A DNA stretch of 64,000 nucleotides, from contig NZ_OY729424.1 in NCBI RefSeq assembly GCF_963422335.1, positions 3,658,001 through 3,722,000 of the forward strand, in the 5' to 3' direction. Under the pieces are notes generated by a model. That model was not told the origin of the DNA, ran no database searches, and worked only from the letters and a program-made list of their open reading frames with translations. The DNA is from an uncultured Roseateles sp. GTDB lineage: Bacteria > Pseudomonadota > Gammaproteobacteria > Burkholderiales > Burkholderiaceae_C. The position numbers were made by a program, and so were the translations under genes. Positions 63,211 to 64,000 of the stretch are shown in pieces. Numbering within the stretch: the stretch's first letter is position 1; each line of letters opens with the position of its first letter.

Positions 63211-64000
63211 TCACGGCGCGGTTTGCATGCGCTTGATATCGCGTTGGGGCGGGGCGCCGAACAGCCGGCTGTAGTCGCGGCTGAACTGTGAGGCGCTTTC
63301 GTAGCCGACCCGCGCCGCCGTGCTGCTGGCATCCAGCGCCTGATTGAGCATCAGCTGGCGGGCCTCCTGCAGGCGCAGCTGCTTCTGGTACTGCACCGGG
63401 CTCATGCCGGTGAGCTGGCGGAAGTGCAGCCGGAAGGTCGAGGGGCTCATGTGCGCGGTGGCGGCCAGATCGTCCATCAGCACATCGCGGCTGAAGTTCT
63501 GCTTGAGCCAGGCCATGGCCAGGGCGATCTGGTGGCTGGGCGAGCCCGCGGCCACCAGCTGCCGCAGATAGGGCCCGTGCGGGCTGGACAGCAGCCGCAC
63601 CAGAATCTCCTGCTGTATCAGCGGCGCCAGGCTGGCGATCAGCTGAGGCTCATGCAGCAGTTGGACCAGCCGTTCCACCGCGTCGAGCAGCGGCGCTTCC
63701 AGCGGGCTCAGCGAGATCGCTCGCGGCGTCTGCTCGCGAGGCAGCGGCGGCAGGGCCATCTCCGCCGCCAGCTGCACGATGGCACGGGCATCGAGCTTCA
63801 GCAGCAGGCCCAGAAAGGGCGCCGCCAGATCGGCCCGGGTGACCTGGGCCAGGACGGGCAGATCGACCGTCGTCAGCAGCGACTGGCCCGGGCCGTAGTC
63901 GAGCACCAGCTCGCCCAGCGTGACCTGCTTGCCGCCCTGGGCGATGACGGCCAGCCCGAGCCCGTACATGCAGGGAATGGGGTCGGTCTTGAGGCTGCGG
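63211..64000 (-). CDS. AraC family regulator, partial (N-terminus beyond right edge)
   Basis: The frame is open to the right edge, so the first residues are missing; about 263 are visible. The N-terminal half has DPIPCMYGLGLAVIAQGGKQVTLGE of the AraC_N sensor, and the C-terminal half has the AraC helix-turn-helix (DVLMDDLAATAHMSPSTFRLHFRQLTGMSPVQYQKQ and RVGYESASQFSRDYSRLFGAPP). An internal ATG at 63969 is not likely the true start. It converges on the S4 gene with 4 bp between stops. Confidence 0.88.
   Translation of the reverse strand, partial: RSLKTDPIPCMYGLGLAVIAQGGKQVTLGELVLDYGPGQSLLTTVDLPVLAQVTRADLAAPFLGLLLKLDARAIVQLAAEMALPPLPREQTPRAISLSPLEAPLLDAVERLVQLLHEPQLIASLAPLIQQEILVRLLSSPHGPYLRQLVAAGSPSHQIALAMAWLKQNFSRDVLMDDLAATAHMSPSTFRLHFRQLTGMSPVQYQKQLRLQEARQLMLNQALDASSTAARVGYESASQFSRDYSRLFGAPPQRDIKRMQTAP

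Overview
The window is GC-rich, about 65-68 % by eye, with short spacers and many 1-4 bp stop/start overlaps. Several features point to a free-living aerobic betaproteobacterium of the order Burkholderiales, probably the Rubrivivax/Roseateles/Leptothrix side. These are the phenylacetate cluster in the order paaY / paaGIKABCDE-R-Z, an E. coli-type GshA, PEP-CTERM proteins, a PIN-PhoH protein and split molybdenum-cofactor clusters. The assignment is inferred from gene content; no rRNA or tRNA gene was seen. The sequence is almost entirely chromosomal housekeeping and catabolism. No prophage, IS element, CRISPR array or plasmid gene was found.

Layout. 1-5650 (minus): small soluble proteins (FMN reductase, NTF2-like, DUF488, VOC, DUF2867, Asp/Glu racemase, MOSC, cupin, lipoprotein), plus a 33-aa protein resembling part of the ribosomal L7/L12 C-terminal domain at the left edge. 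5762-12236 (minus): gshA, moaA, mobA, GNAT, moeA, GNAT and a PhyH-type dioxygenase, tightly packed. 12360-13976: a MarR regulator divergent from a siderophore-interacting flavoprotein. 13983-25031: the aerobic phenylacetyl-CoA pathway, with a perfect 14-bp palindrome at the presumed start of transcription, a TetR gene (paaR), an orphan ABC binding protein and paaZ. 25097-33802: NlpC/P60 and M3 peptidases, an MFS exporter, YidB, a HAD phosphatase, PhoH, and Bcp with a possible small RNA between two terminators. 33884-36445: a four-gene operon of Tat-type metallophosphoesterase, CuA-type cupredoxin, ECF sigma factor and anti-sigma factor. 36614-43538: aminotransferase, hom, thrC, then mobB, a second moeA, moaD, moaE and crcB. 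43546-48452: MerR, MFS, DapA-like and TetR genes and a membrane protein.

48503-53526 looks like an accessory insertion. Intact clpB is followed by a visibly lower-GC PEP-CTERM gene, then a second diverged copy of the last 273 bp of clpB, then another PEP-CTERM gene. 53605-58594 holds a binding protein, nadB, a MarR-GNAT fusion behind paired operators, a ComFB-like gene and nadA (nadB and nadA are the first two steps of NAD synthesis). 58700-64000 holds an AraC/MFS divergent pair, two large palindromic repeats in inverted orientation, a ThDP enzyme coupled to a small S4 RNA-binding protein, and an AraC regulator cut by the right edge.

The strongest candidates for something new are the clpB tail duplication around the PEP-CTERM gene, the ECF/cupredoxin/phosphoesterase operon, the paired palindromic elements at 60896-61196, the possible small-RNA unit upstream of phoH, and the paired MarR boxes at 56064-56099.
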